From Acidobacteriaceae bacterium (lineage in GTDB: Bacteria > Acidobacteriota > Terriglobia > Terriglobales > Acidobacteriaceae), in assembly GCA_027452245.1 (NCBI GenBank), contig DAIDGW010000108.1:1-64000 (forward strand): a DNA stretch of 64,000 nucleotides. Reading direction: 5' to 3'. Below the pieces are notes generated by a model, which saw nothing but the letters and a program-made list of their open reading frames with translations, was not told the DNA's origin and searched no databases. The position numbers and the translations under genes were made by a program. This document shows, piece by piece, positions 25,958 through 34,578 of this stretch; position 1 is the first letter of the stretch, and each line of letters starts with the position of its first letter.

Positions 25958-26199
25958 ATAGCCATACTACAGGAAGGTATTTGGTGTCCCCGCAACCGGG
26001 TTCGGATAGGGCGGGTCCTACGAGCCATCATCAAGTTCCAAAAGGGATCGATTCCCGATCACAGATTCCCAAACTGGATTCCCCCTCACCATTGAGTCGT
26101 TGGCTGTTGCCTAAGTTCCGCATCCAGCAGCATTTTGCTGAGCCAAATTTCACAAATGCGCTGGCACGCAATCTGCTGTCAGACTATCGACGAGGTCAA

Positions 26200-26658
26200 A
26201 TGAACGAGACGGCGAGTTGGCAGCAACCCAAGGCGAAGTTAACGATTTTGCTCATTGAAGATGAGCCTTTCGTCCGAAAAGTAACTGAGCTCGTGCTCGC
26301 CAGCGCAGGCTACGAAGTGCTGGTCGCGAGCACTGGTGCGGAGGCCTTGCACCTCTTCAGCACTGCGCCGGAAATCGATCTGGTGATCTCTGACATCGTT
26401 CTGCCCGATGCCGACGGGCGAGCGCTCACCCGCAACATGGCCTTGCATCAGCCGGCCTTACCAATTCTCTTAATCACCGGTTATCCCGCGGAGCTCGCAA
26501 GGCAAGATCATCCGTCGAAACCTGCGGCCTGCCTGGCCAAGCCATTCTCCCGCGAAAAGCTGCTTCACCAAGTCGGCGAACTTCTATCCTTTGCCATGTG
26601 TGCTCCGATTATGGTTGCTCAAGGATCGACAGCGCCTCTCTATGGTGCGGTCTCCTGA
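26200..26658 (+). CDS. Single-domain response regulator
   Basis: A 152-residue receiver-only protein. The acidic triad is complete: EDE in LLIEDEPFVRK, the phospho-Asp in DLVISDIVLPDADG, and the Thr and Lys in LLITGYP and CLAKPFSREKL. There is no output domain, so it would act through protein contacts, for example in a phosphorelay. The frame is open upstream, but the ATG at 26200 begins just before the domain. No histidine kinase gene is nearby. The following gene's promoter-like TACAAT lies immediately after its stop. Confidence 0.85.
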   Translation: MNETASWQQPKAKLTILLIEDEPFVRKVTELVLASAGYEVLVASTGAEALHLFSTAPEIDLVISDIVLPDADGRALTRNMALHQPALPILLITGYPAELARQDHPSKPAACLAKPFSREKLLHQVGELLSFAMCAPIMVAQGSTAPLYGAVS

Positions 26659-26677
26659 AACGAACTACAATCCCAGC

Positions 26678-27181
26678 ATGGGCGGACTCATCCATCCATC
26701 TCCTGTGGGCGAAGAGCGCGATTCCAGCCGCCTGACGATCGTCATCGCCGTCGCCGTCATCATGGCCCTGGCCATTGCCATCGCGTTCTTGCTCAGGACC
26801 AAGCCCACCGGCCCTGCCGGTCCGCCGCCCTACGCGGCCAATCTGAAATTGTCGGATTTCAAAATGAGCGCTGCCGAAAATTTCGTCGGAGCCACAGTCA
26901 GCTATATCGACGGAACCATTACGAACTCCGGCAACAAGACCGTGACCCATGCCATGGTCACCGTCATTTTCCAAGACGATATGGGACAGCTGGCCCAGCG
27001 CGAGGATGTCCCCCTCAAGGTTCTCAGGACCACCGGCCCTTACCCCGAGTCAGTCGATCTGAGCGTCTCCCCGCTTGCTCCCGGCCAAGCGGAACAATTC
27101 CGCCTTACTTTCGAGAGCATCTCTGCGCAGTGGAACCATCAGTACCCCCAGATTCAAATCAGCGACGTCACCACCAGGTAG
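26678..27181 (+). CDS. Membrane-anchored protein with FxLYD/DUF2393-like beta domain
   Basis: A 167-residue protein with one transmembrane segment at about residues 20-40 (VIAVAVIMALAIAIAFLL) and an extracytoplasmic beta-sandwich. The segment VSYIDGTITNSGNKTVTHAMVTV followed by PLAPGQAEQFRLTFESIS is the typical pattern of FxLYD-like domains. The role is unknown. The start is the ATG at 26678: TACAAT at 26666-26671 ends 6 nt before it, in keeping with a leaderless mRNA. selD follows at 56 bp on the same strand but has its own -10-like element. Confidence 0.75.
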   Translation: MGGLIHPSPVGEERDSSRLTIVIAVAVIMALAIAIAFLLRTKPTGPAGPPPYAANLKLSDFKMSAAENFVGATVSYIDGTITNSGNKTVTHAMVTVIFQDDMGQLAQREDVPLKVLRTTGPYPESVDLSVSPLAPGQAEQFRLTFESISAQWNHQYPQIQISDVTTR

Positions 27182-27237
27182 CCCCCTTCACTGCCACAAG
27201 CCGAAAGCAACTGCAGGCTTTCCTCTACAATGACTAC

Positions 27238-28311
27238 GTGCCGGAAACGAATCCATTCCGTTTGACGGAGTCGGTCAAAGCTGCGGGTTGAGCGTCCAAG
27301 CTAAGTCCAGCGGCGCTGGACAAGGTGCTTGGGAAATTAGCCCGGCAGCATGATCCCAATGTCCTGGTCGGCTTCGATTACGCCGACGACGCCGGCGTGT
27401 ATCAAATTTCGCCCGACCAGGCCCTGGTGCAGACCGTCGATTTCTTTACGCCTATCGTCGACGATCCTTATACCTTCGGTCAGATCGCGGCCACCAACGC
27501 GTTGAGCGACGTTTATGCCATGGGGGGCAAGCCCCTGACCTCGCTTGCTCTTGTCTGTTTTCCGGATAAGGGCGATCTGGAAATTCTCGAGCGCATTCTC
27601 GCCGGTGGCCTTTCCAAGATGGTCGAGGCCGGATGCACCGTGATCGGTGGTCATAGCATTCGCGACGAAGAAATGAAATTTGGATATTCCGTCACCGGCG
27701 TGATCCATCCGCAGCGAGTCCTCGCCAATCGCGGCGCTGAACCCGGAGACCGGCTCATCTTTACAAAATCTCTCGGGACCGGCGTGATCTCGACCGCCAT
27801 CAAAAAGGAGAAAGCCGAGCAACCGTGGATCGATGCCGCCGTGCAGTCGATGACCACGCTGAATAAAACTGCGGCGGAAGTCGTCACGGGTTCAACCGCT
27901 CCGGGCAACACCCAACATTTCCCGGTTCATGCCATGACCGACATCACCGGCTTCGGCCTCATCGGACATGCCCGCGAAATGGCAGTCTCATCTGGTGTTT
28001 CTCTGCGCTTCTACGCCGATCACATTCCCATCCTCCCCGGAGCATTGGAATGTATTCGTGCCGGCTTTATCCCCGGAGGGCTGAACAATAACCGCGATTT
28101 CGCCGAGTTCCTGGTGGAGTACGACACTGTAGTTCCGGAAGACCTGCGCACCTTGCTTTTCGATCCGCAAACTGCCGGGGGATTGCTCATCTCAGTCGCA
28201 GCTGGCAGCGCTGCGGAATTAGCCCATAGTCTCCAGCAATCCGGAGTCCCTGCCGTCGAGATCGGCGAAGTCACTCCCCCCGGCAAGCCGTTAATCTGCA
28301 TCAGTAGTTAA
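27238..28311 (+). CDS. selD: Selenide, water dikinase with in-frame UGA (predicted selenocysteine)
   Basis: Selenophosphate synthetase: selenide and ATP give selenophosphate for selenocysteine and selenouridine synthesis. From GTG 27238 the frame reads MPETNPFRLTESVKAAG, then TGA (27289-27291), then ASKLSPAALDKVLGKL. Residue 18 at the TGA aligns with the catalytic Cys17 of E. coli SelD, and the GxK-L-S/P context is kept, so UGA is read here as selenocysteine rather than stop. The remaining protein has the family motifs GFDYADDAGVY and TNALSDVYAMGGKP. A 7-bp hairpin follows the UGA after 20 nt. TACAAT at 27226-27231 lies 6 nt before the GTG. Gene callers would start it wrongly at GTG 27325, losing the active site. 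Confidence 0.92.
27289..27321 (+). promoter_or_regulatory. Candidate bacterial SECIS element of selD
   Basis: After the UGA at 27289-27291 comes a hairpin of 7 perfect base pairs (GTCCAGC at 27305-27311 with GCTGGAC at 27315-27321). The apical loop GGC starts 20 nt after the UGA. Bacterial SECIS elements need a stem-loop about 16-37 nt after UGA with G among the first two loop bases; both hold. Binding by SelB is inference. Confidence 0.75.
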
Positions 28312-28505
28312 TCAATTTTCAATCAATTGGCTGTCAGATTCATGACACTGGTGCTCGTCGGATTTATCCACGAACATCTCCTCCATCGACCTGTCCCGCG
28401 TGCGCCAACTCACGGACGCCCCCACGAATTTGTTGTACCCTCGCCAGCGCCTGAGCATCTGAAACTGGAGATCCCCACTATCGGCACTCATAGAAAGGAG
28501 TCATC

Positions 28506-29495
28506 ATGCAATTTCGTCAACTCGGAAAGAATGGGCCACGAGTTTCCACGCTGGGTTTGGGCTGCATGGGAATGTCGGAATTTTACGGCCCCGGAGATGA
28601 CAATGAATCCATCGCAACCATTCACCGCGCACTGGAACTGGGCATCAACTTCCTCGATACCGCCGACGTTTATGGTCCCTTCAAAAATGAAGAACTCGTT
28701 GGTCGCGCGATTCGAGGTAAACGCGAACAGGTGTTCCTCGCCACGAAATTCGGGATCGTGCGCGATCCCAAAAACCCCAGCGTGCGCGGAGTGAACGGCC
28801 AGCCCGATTACCTCCGCAAGTGCTGCGAGGCAAGCCTGCAGCGACTCGGCGTCGATGCCATCGATCTTTACTATCAGCACCGCGTGGATCCCAGGACGCC
28901 GATTGAGGAAACTGTGGGCGCAATGGCCGAACTGGTGCAAGAGGGCAAAGTCCGCCATCTCGGGTTATCCGAGGCTTCGCCGCAGACCTTGCGTCGCGCT
29001 TCGAAGATTCATAAGATCACGGCCTTGCAAACCGAATATTCGCTGTGGTCGCGCGATCCGGAAGACGAAATCCTGGCCACCTGCCGTGAACTTGGTATTG
29101 GGTTCGTGGCCTACAGTCCCCTGGGCCGCGGATTTCTTACCGGGCAGTTCAAGCGTTTCGAAGATCTTCCGGCCGACGATTACCGGCGCAACACGCCGAG
29201 GTTTCAGGGTGCGAACTTCCAGAAAAATCTCGATCTGGTGAAACGCGTCGAGGAGATCGCTGCTGAGAAAAACTGCAAGCCTTCGCAACTCGCCTTAGCT
29301 TGGGTGCTGGCGCAGGGCGAGGACATCATCCCCATCCCGGGCACGAAGCACCGCAAGTATCTGGAAGAAAACGTTGGCGCGCTGCATGTGAAGCTTAGCC
29401 GCGAGGATCTTGATCGCATCAATGAAGTCTTTCCATCCGATGCGGCCGCCGGTGGACGCTATCCCGAGGAGATGATGAAGATCGTCAACGGATAA
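28506..29495 (+). CDS. Aldo/keto reductase
   Basis: NADPH-dependent reductase of the AKR (beta/alpha)8 fold, 329 residues. The catalytic tetrad is visible as Asp51 and Tyr56 in DTADVYGP, Lys81 in LATKFG and His125 in YYQHRVD. The C-terminal cofactor segment [14 protein letters not shown] is also present. The N-terminal [13 protein letters not shown] is the pattern of the subfamily of small bacterial reductases such as YajO or IolS relatives. The AAGGAG Shine-Dalgarno at 28495-28500 precedes the ATG. The substrate is unknown. It is convergent with the fasciclin gene across a bidirectional hairpin. Confidence 0.93.
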   Translation: MQFRQLGKNGPRVSTLGLGCMGMSEFYGPGDDNESIATIHRALELGINFLDTADVYGPFKNEELVGRAIRGKREQVFLATKFGIVRDPKNPSVRGVNGQPDYLRKCCEASLQRLGVDAIDLYYQHRVDPRTPIEETVGAMAELVQEGKVRHLGLSEASPQTLRRASKIHKITALQTEYSLWSRDPEDEILATCRELGIGFVAYSPLGRGFLTGQFKRFEDLPADDYRRNTPRFQGANFQKNLDLVKRVEEIAAEKNCKPSQLALAWVLAQGEDIIPIPGTKHRKYLEENVGALHVKLSREDLDRINEVFPSDAAAGGRYPEEMMKIVNG

Positions 29496-29522
29496 GTCAC
29501 GTCCACGTTTCCTGAGAAATGA

Positions 29523-29546
29523 TGGGGAGCGAAATCTCGCTCCCCA
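29523..29546. terminator. Bidirectional terminator hairpin
   Basis: A perfect 10-bp stem (TGGGGAGCGA with TCGCTCCCCA) with a 4-nt loop lies between the convergent aldo/keto reductase and fasciclin genes. T-runs are short on both sides (TCATTTCTC on the minus side). Confidence 0.75.
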
Positions 29547-29593
29547 ATCACCTGCTTTGCAAGTGCCGCCGCGCCCATCCCGTTCCAGAAGGC

Positions 29594-30082
29594 TTACTCG
29601 TTCGGCGGCAACAACACCGTGTCAATCACGTGGATGACTCCGTTCGATGCCGGAATGTCGGCCTTGATCACTTTTGCGTTATTGATCATGACCCTGCCAT
29701 CACGCGCGCGAATCGTTATCTCCTGACCGTTTAGCGTCTTTGCCGACTTGAGCTTTGCTGCCTCGGCCGACGTCACCTTCCCCGAAATTACGTGATAAGC
29801 AAGAATCGCACGCAGCTTCTCGCGGTTCTCGGGTTTCAGCAGAGACTCAACCGTTCCCGGCGAAAGTTTCTTGAATGCTTCATCAGTCGGGGCAAAAACC
29901 GTGAAAGGCCCGGGCCCCTTCAGTGCGTTCACCAGGTCGGCCGCCTGCAATGCGGCCACCAGGGTCTTGAATGATCCGGCGGCTTCTGCCGTATCAACGA
30001 TGTCCTTTTCGGCCGCAGCAGCATGAACCGATGCGGTGCTCAACAGCACAGACAGGATCAGCGCGAGAGTTGTCTGCTTCAT
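29594..30082 (-). CDS. Secreted fasciclin (FAS1) domain protein
   Basis: A 162-residue exported protein. The signal peptide covers residues 1-24 ([20 protein letters not shown]). The rest is a single FAS1 domain: [20 protein letters not shown], the H1 motif [11 protein letters not shown], then [13 protein letters not shown] and the H2 region [16 protein letters not shown]1 proteins act in adhesion or at the cell surface; the partner is not known. The ATG at 30082 has AAGGAGGAAA upstream, a strong Shine-Dalgarno. It is divergent from the XRE-cupin regulator across about 170 bp, so local control is possible. Confidence 0.92.
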   Translation of the reverse strand: MKQTTLALILSVLLSTASVHAAAAEKDIVDTAEAAGSFKTLVAALQAADLVNALKGPGPFTVFAPTDEAFKKLSPGTVESLLKPENREKLRAILAYHVISGKVTSAEAAKLKSAKTLNGQEITIRARDGRVMINNAKVIKADIPASNGVIHVIDTVLLPPNE

Positions 30083-30252
30083 GAGTGGGTATTTCCTCCT
30101 TCGGTGTTGCAGTTTTTTACCAGTGCAATGCATTAACTGTAGAGCACATTTATTTTCATTATGAGATAATTCCACCGGCGGTACAAAGTCATATTCCCCG
30201 CACGAAAAGAATTCAAACGGCTTTCACTCAGGAGAAAAAGGAGACGTCAGCG

Positions 30253-30840
30253 GTGATCAACAAAACAGTGGTCGAAGGCCTGAAGCCCTTTGCGCTCGGA
30301 GACAAATTGCGCGCCTTACGGCTCAAGAAGAGCATGGGATTGGTCGAACTTGGAAAGCACACTGGTCTTTCCGCGGCGATGCTCTCGAAACTCGAACGCG
30401 GCAAATTGTTTCCCACGCTGCCCACCCTGTTGCGCATCGCAATGGTTTTCGGAGTCGGTCTGGATTTCTTTTTCACCGACGAGCGCAAGCGCCATGTGGT
30501 CTCCGTGGTCCGCCGCGCCGAGCGGTTGCGATTTCCCGATAATCCGCGCCGTTCGCCGATCGCCTACCATTTCGAAAGTCTCGATTTCAAAGCGACCGAA
30601 CGCAAACTCAACGGCTATTACGCCGAATTCGAATCTACGCCTTTGGATAAGAGCAGAATTCATCAGCATCCCGGTATCGAACTGCTCTATCTCATCTCCG
30701 GCACACTGGAACTGACGATCGGGTCCGATCCATATACCCTTGAACCTGGAGACGCCATTTACTTCGACTCGGCGGTACGGCATCATTATCGGCGTCTCGG
30801 TAAGCAACCGTGCAGCGCGGTCATTGTGACCACCGGCTGA
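30253..30840 (+). CDS. XRE-family transcriptional regulator with C-terminal cupin domain
   Basis: A 195-residue regulator. The helix-turn-helix spans about residues 16-70 (LRALRLKKSMGLVELGKHTG, SAAMLSKLERGK, PTLPTLLRIA). A cupin sensor domain lies at about 125-190, with HQHPGIELLYLISG and LEPGDAIYFDSAVRHHY carrying the metal-site histidines and glutamate. Such proteins sense a small molecule and repress nearby genes. The divergent fasciclin gene and the downstream purine phosphorylase gene are the nearest candidates. The start is GTG 30253, because AAGGAG lies 9 nt before it and the upstream open frame is not domain sequence. Confidence 0.9.
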   Translation: MINKTVVEGLKPFALGDKLRALRLKKSMGLVELGKHTGLSAAMLSKLERGKLFPTLPTLLRIAMVFGVGLDFFFTDERKRHVVSVVRRAERLRFPDNPRRSPIAYHFESLDFKATERKLNGYYAEFESTPLDKSRIHQHPGIELLYLISGTLELTIGSDPYTLEPGDAIYFDSAVRHHYRRLGKQPCSAVIVTTG

Positions 30841-30888
30841 GAGAGGCAGCATCGCCATCGTCGCTTCCGCGCGCAGTCAAAGAAATTC

Positions 30889-31758
30889 ATGGACCCTCAA
30901 AAAGCGTCGCAGCAAATGCACAATGATTCTTTCTCCCGGGCCGATACCGCAGCCCAGGAAGTTTTGCGCCGCGTTTCCTTGCGGCCTCGGATTGGGCTGG
31001 TGCTCGGCTCCGGGCTCGGCGGATTCGCCGATGCGCTGACCGGTTCCACGGCTATTCCTTATGCCCAAATCCCGTCATTTCCGCGTTCCACCGCAATCGG
31101 CCATGCCGGACGCCTCGTCATCGGTAACGCTGGCGCCGTTCCCGTCGCCGCCATGCAGGGACGCGTGCACTTGTACGAAGGCTACTCCGCGCAGGAAGTC
31201 GCCTTCCCGATCCGCGTCATGGCTCGCATGGGAATTCGCGCCGTCATCCTTACCAACGCGGCTGGAGGCATCAATCTCAACTACTCGCAGGGTGCTCTGG
31301 TCTTGATTCGCGACCACATCAATTTGCAGGGCCAGAATCCTCTTGTGGGTCCGAACGACGAACGCGTGGGCGTCCGCTTTCCCGACATGACGCACACCTA
31401 CACCCGCGAATACCGGGCATGGGCCCGCGAAGAAGCGTCCCGCATGGGATTGACGCTGCACGAAGGCATCTACGCAGCGATGCTCGGGCCCAGCTATGAA
31501 ACTCCGGCGGAGATCGCGTTCCTGCGCACCATCGGTGCCGATCTCGTGGGCATGTCCACAGTTGCTGAAGTCATCGCTGCACGGCACATGGGATTGAAAA
31601 TCCTTGCCATCTCTTGCGTCACGAACATGGCGGCCGGGATTCTTGATCAACCCCTGTCGCATGCCGAAGTGATGGAGACCGGCGGGCGGGTTCGCGGCGT
31701 TTTCGAAGCACTGCTGAAGGCCGTTCTGCCAAGAATCGGAGCCGATGTCGCGGAGTGA
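30889..31758 (+). CDS. punA: Purine nucleoside phosphorylase (trimeric, PunA-type)
   Basis: A 289-residue enzyme of purine salvage that splits inosine and guanosine with phosphate. The family segments are all visible: the phosphate loop LVLGSGLGGFAD (residues 38-49), GHAGRLVIG, GRVHLYEGYS around residue 91, NAAGGINLNY, the base-binding GPSYETPAEI, and the GMSTVAEVIAARHMGLKIL region. The N-terminal 20 residues are variable. It follows the XRE-cupin gene by 48 bp, so possible autoregulated transcription with it cannot be excluded. The next gene has its own promoter. Confidence 0.93.
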   Translation: MDPQKASQQMHNDSFSRADTAAQEVLRRVSLRPRIGLVLGSGLGGFADALTGSTAIPYAQIPSFPRSTAIGHAGRLVIGNAGAVPVAAMQGRVHLYEGYSAQEVAFPIRVMARMGIRAVILTNAAGGINLNYSQGALVLIRDHINLQGQNPLVGPNDERVGVRFPDMTHTYTREYRAWAREEASRMGLTLHEGIYAAMLGPSYETPAEIAFLRTIGADLVGMSTVAEVIAARHMGLKILAISCVTNMAAGILDQPLSHAEVMETGGRVRGVFEALLKAVLPRIGADVAE

Positions 31759-31843
31759 ACGCCAGACGCGGCATCTTCGACCGCATCCCCGTTCGTAAAT
31801 CCTGCGTCTATAATGCAGAAGTCATTTCCTTATTGGAGGACTT

Positions 31844-32242
31844 ATGTCGCAAGCGATCCCCGAGAAGTACCGCGATCTATTTCAAAAGCGGGCTTTCGCC
31901 AGCCTGGGGACCCTGATGCCCGATGGCCGCCCGCAAGTCACGCCCGTGTGGGTCGACTTCGATGGCGAACACGTCATCTTCAATTCCGCCAAGGGACGTC
32001 AGAAAGACCGCAACGTGCGCCGCGATCCCCGCGTTTCCATGGCCATCATTGATCCCGAGAATCCTTATCGCTATCTGGAAATCCGCGGTCGCGTGGTCGA
32101 GATCACCGAAGAAGGCGCCGCCGCTCACATCGACAAGATGGCCAAGAAATATCTCGGGCAGGACAAGTATCCCTACGCTCAGCCTGGAGAAGCGCGCGTG
32201 CTCTACAAGATCATGCCCGAGCACACCACCACCATGGGCTAG
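31844..32242 (+). CDS. PPOX-class flavin/F420-dependent oxidoreductase family protein
   Basis: A 132-residue split-barrel protein. FASLGTLMPDGRPQVTPVW and NVRRDPRVSMAIID are hallmarks of the PPOX/pyridoxamine 5'-phosphate oxidase-like family that binds FMN, F420 or heme. The length fits the small F420-dependent group, but the cofactor cannot be decided from sequence. TATAAT at 31810-31815 and GGAGG close before the ATG give both a promoter and a strong Shine-Dalgarno. Its TAG stop lies 18 nt before the ATT start proposed for the homoserine dehydrogenase, in the same frame, so the two are probably cotranscribed. Confidence 0.88.
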   Translation: MSQAIPEKYRDLFQKRAFASLGTLMPDGRPQVTPVWVDFDGEHVIFNSAKGRQKDRNVRRDPRVSMAIIDPENPYRYLEIRGRVVEITEEGAAAHIDKMAKKYLGQDKYPYAQPGEARVLYKIMPEHTTTMG

Positions 32243-32260
32243 CCGCCGCGAGGAACCACC

Positions 32261-33295
32261 ATTCGAACCCTCAATCTCTGCCTGCTGGGATTCGGTAACG
32301 TCAATCGTGCGCTGGTTCGGTTGCTCGAGGACCGGCGCACCGAACTTCTTGAGCGTCAGGGCATCGCCTTCCGCTTCACCGGCGTGGCCTCGCGCCGCCT
32401 CGGTTGGATTGCCGACCCCGCAGGCATCGACTCCCAAACTCTGCTTGCACTCGGAAATAGCCGCAGCGCTCCACCGCCGGATCCTGCGCCCCGCGACGTT
32501 CGCGAATGGCTGGACTCGGCCCGCGCTGACGTTCTTTTCGAAGCCACCTCGCTCAACGTTCACGACGGCCAGCCTGCCGTCGATCACATCCACGCCGCCC
32601 TCCAACATGGGGCCCATGCCATCACCGCCAACAAAGGCCCGATCGTTCATGCCTATCGCGATCTGCGCGATCTCGCCGCCACTCGCGGCAAGCGATTTCT
32701 GTTCGAATCCACGGTTATGGATGGCGTCCCTGTCTTTTCCTTCTTCGATCAACTTCCTGCCATTCGCCTTCAGGGATTTCATGGAATTCTGAACTCCACC
32801 ACCAATGTGATCCTCGCCGAGATGGAGAACGGCCTCAGCTTTGAAGACGCATTGAAGAAGGCGCAGGAACTCGGCATCGCCGAAACGGACGCCTCCCACG
32901 ATATCGATGGCTGGGATGCCGCCGTGAAAACTGCCGCGCTTATCACGGTTTTGATGGACTACCCGATCAAACTCCCGGAGATCGATCGCGAAGGTATTCG
33001 CGAATTGACAGGAAACGCCGTCCGCAATGCGCGCCGCGATGGCTGGCCTTTCAAGCTGGTATGCCGTGCAAAACGGACGGCGAATGGCGTCGAAGCTAGC
33101 GTGCGTCCGGAAAAGATTCTCGGCACGCAGCCCATGGCTCGCATTTCCGGCGCATCGTCCTACGTTTATTTCGAAACCGATATCTTCCCGGGGCTGGCGC
33201 TCACCGAAGAAAATCCCGGAATCTATGCCACGGCCTACGGTCTGCTCGCGGATCTGGTGAGGGCCGTCGGCGCAAAAAGTGATAAAAATAAATAG
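32261..33295 (+). CDS. hom: Homoserine dehydrogenase, possible ATT start
   Basis: NAD(P)-dependent enzyme reducing aspartate semialdehyde to homoserine on the way to threonine and methionine. The Rossmann motif GFGNVNR is at residues 10-16 if translation starts at ATT 32261. The substrate-binding region GILNSTTNVILAEMENG and the catalytic-lysine region DIDGWDAAVKTAAL follow. At about 344 residues it is the short form without an ACT domain. The first standard start codon in frame is TTG 32321, which lies after the Rossmann motif and would give a dead enzyme. GAGGA at 32250-32254 is 6 nt before ATT, so a rare ATT start is proposed. A sequencing error is the alternative. Confidence 0.88.
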   Translation: MRTLNLCLLGFGNVNRALVRLLEDRRTELLERQGIAFRFTGVASRRLGWIADPAGIDSQTLLALGNSRSAPPPDPAPRDVREWLDSARADVLFEATSLNVHDGQPAVDHIHAALQHGAHAITANKGPIVHAYRDLRDLAATRGKRFLFESTVMDGVPVFSFFDQLPAIRLQGFHGILNSTTNVILAEMENGLSFEDALKKAQELGIAETDASHDIDGWDAAVKTAALITVLMDYPIKLPEIDREGIRELTGNAVRNARRDGWPFKLVCRAKRTANGVEASVRPEKILGTQPMARISGASSYVYFETDIFPGLALTEENPGIYATAYGLLADLVRAVGAKSDKNK

Positions 33296-33297
33296 CC

Positions 33298-34572
33298 ATG
33301 CTAACCACCGAAATTGCTGTCAGTTCTGCCCTTGATCTGAAATGGGCCCGTTCCCAATTTCCTTCTCTCGCTCAAACGGTGAATGGACAACCGGCGGTTT
33401 TTCTCGACGGTCCGGGCGGCACGCAGGTTCCACAGCGCGTGATTGACGCCATTTCCGACTACCTGCGCTGCAACAATGCCAACACCTGCGGCGCCTACGC
33501 CACCAGCCGCCACACCGATGAAATTATCTCCGACGCGCGTACCGCGATGGCGGACTTCCTCCACTGTGCCGCCGACGAAGTCGTCTTCGGCCCCAACATG
33601 ACTTCGCTCACCTTTTCCATTTCCCGGTCCATCGGCCGCGAACTCAAGCCCGGCGACGAGATTCTTATTACGCGCCTCGATCACGATGCCAACGTCTCTC
33701 CCTGGCTGGCGATGGCCGAAGACCGCGGCGTCACGGTCCGATGGGCCGAGTTCAACGATAACGACTGCACGCTCAACCTTGCCGATCTGAAGTCTAAGAT
33801 TAACGCGAAAACCAAACTGGTCTCCGTCGGCTACGCCTCGAATGCCGTGGGCACGATCAACCCGGTGAAGGAAATCATTCGTCTGGCGCATGCGCATGGC
33901 GCGCTGGCTTACATCGACGCCGTTCACTATGGCCCGCATGGATTGATTGACGTTCAGGCGCTCGATTGCGACTTCCTTGTCTGCTCGACTTACAAATTCT
34001 TCGGCCCGCACATGGGAGTTCTCTACGGAAAGCGCGGGCATCTGGCTCGCCTGCGTCCCTACAAAGTGCGTCCGCTCACCGAAGCCGTTCCCAATCGCTG
34101 GGAATCCGGCACGCTGAATCATGAGTGCATTGCCGGAATCACCGCCTGTGTAGACTACCTCGCCGATCTTGGACGCCGGGCGCAGCCTGAATCGAAATCT
34201 CGCCGCGCGGCGATCGAAGCGGCTTATGCCGCTATTCATCAGCACGAGCGTGCCTTGCTTGAGCGGGCAGTCGCCGGTCTGGAAAAGGTTCCTGGCCTGA
34301 AAATTTATGGGATCACCGACCGCGCACGCTTCGATGAGCGATGCGCCACTCTGGCCGTACGCATCGACGGCCACACGCCGTTGGAGCTTGCCACGCAGTT
34401 AGGCGACCGCGGCTTCTTTACCTGGGATGGCAATTATTACGCGCTTAATCTCACCGAGCATCTCGACGTCGAGAAATCCGGAGGCTTCCTGCGCATTGGA
34501 TTCGTGCACTACAACACCCTGGAAGAGGTTGATCGGCTGCTCGCGGCCATTCGTGACATCGTGCGTGCCTGA
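33298..34572 (+). CDS. Class V aminotransferase, cysteine desulfurase-like (VC1184 family)
   Basis: A 424-residue PLP enzyme of the cysteine-desulfurase-like TIGR01976 type. The PLP lysine is in CSTYKFFGPH and the cofactor Asp in ALAYIDAVHYGPH. The N-terminal FLDGPGGTQVPQRV and NNANTCGAYATSRHTDE segments are typical of this subfamily. The usual mobile Cys loop of IscS/SufS is not obvious, so desulfurase activity is uncertain. It starts 2 bp after the homoserine dehydrogenase stop, so the genes form one unit, and it is convergent with the diguanylate cyclase gene. The substrate is unknown. Confidence 0.88.
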   Translation: MLTTEIAVSSALDLKWARSQFPSLAQTVNGQPAVFLDGPGGTQVPQRVIDAISDYLRCNNANTCGAYATSRHTDEIISDARTAMADFLHCAADEVVFGPNMTSLTFSISRSIGRELKPGDEILITRLDHDANVSPWLAMAEDRGVTVRWAEFNDNDCTLNLADLKSKINAKTKLVSVGYASNAVGTINPVKEIIRLAHAHGALAYIDAVHYGPHGLIDVQALDCDFLVCSTYKFFGPHMGVLYGKRGHLARLRPYKVRPLTEAVPNRWESGTLNHECIAGITACVDYLADLGRRAQPESKSRRAAIEAAYAAIHQHERALLERAVAGLEKVPGLKIYGITDRARFDERCATLAVRIDGHTPLELATQLGDRGFFTWDGNYYALNLTEHLDVEKSGGFLRIGFVHYNTLEEVDRLLAAIRDIVRA

Positions 34573-34578
34573 ACGTCG

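Noticed and set aside
27289-27291. TGA in selD as a nonsense mutation making a pseudogene
   Set aside because: The codon falls exactly on the catalytic Cys/Sec site, the rest of the frame is intact, and a SECIS-like hairpin follows.
33301-34374. A 357-codon minus-strand frame
   Set aside because: It is the antisense of the class V aminotransferase, with no recognisable domain.
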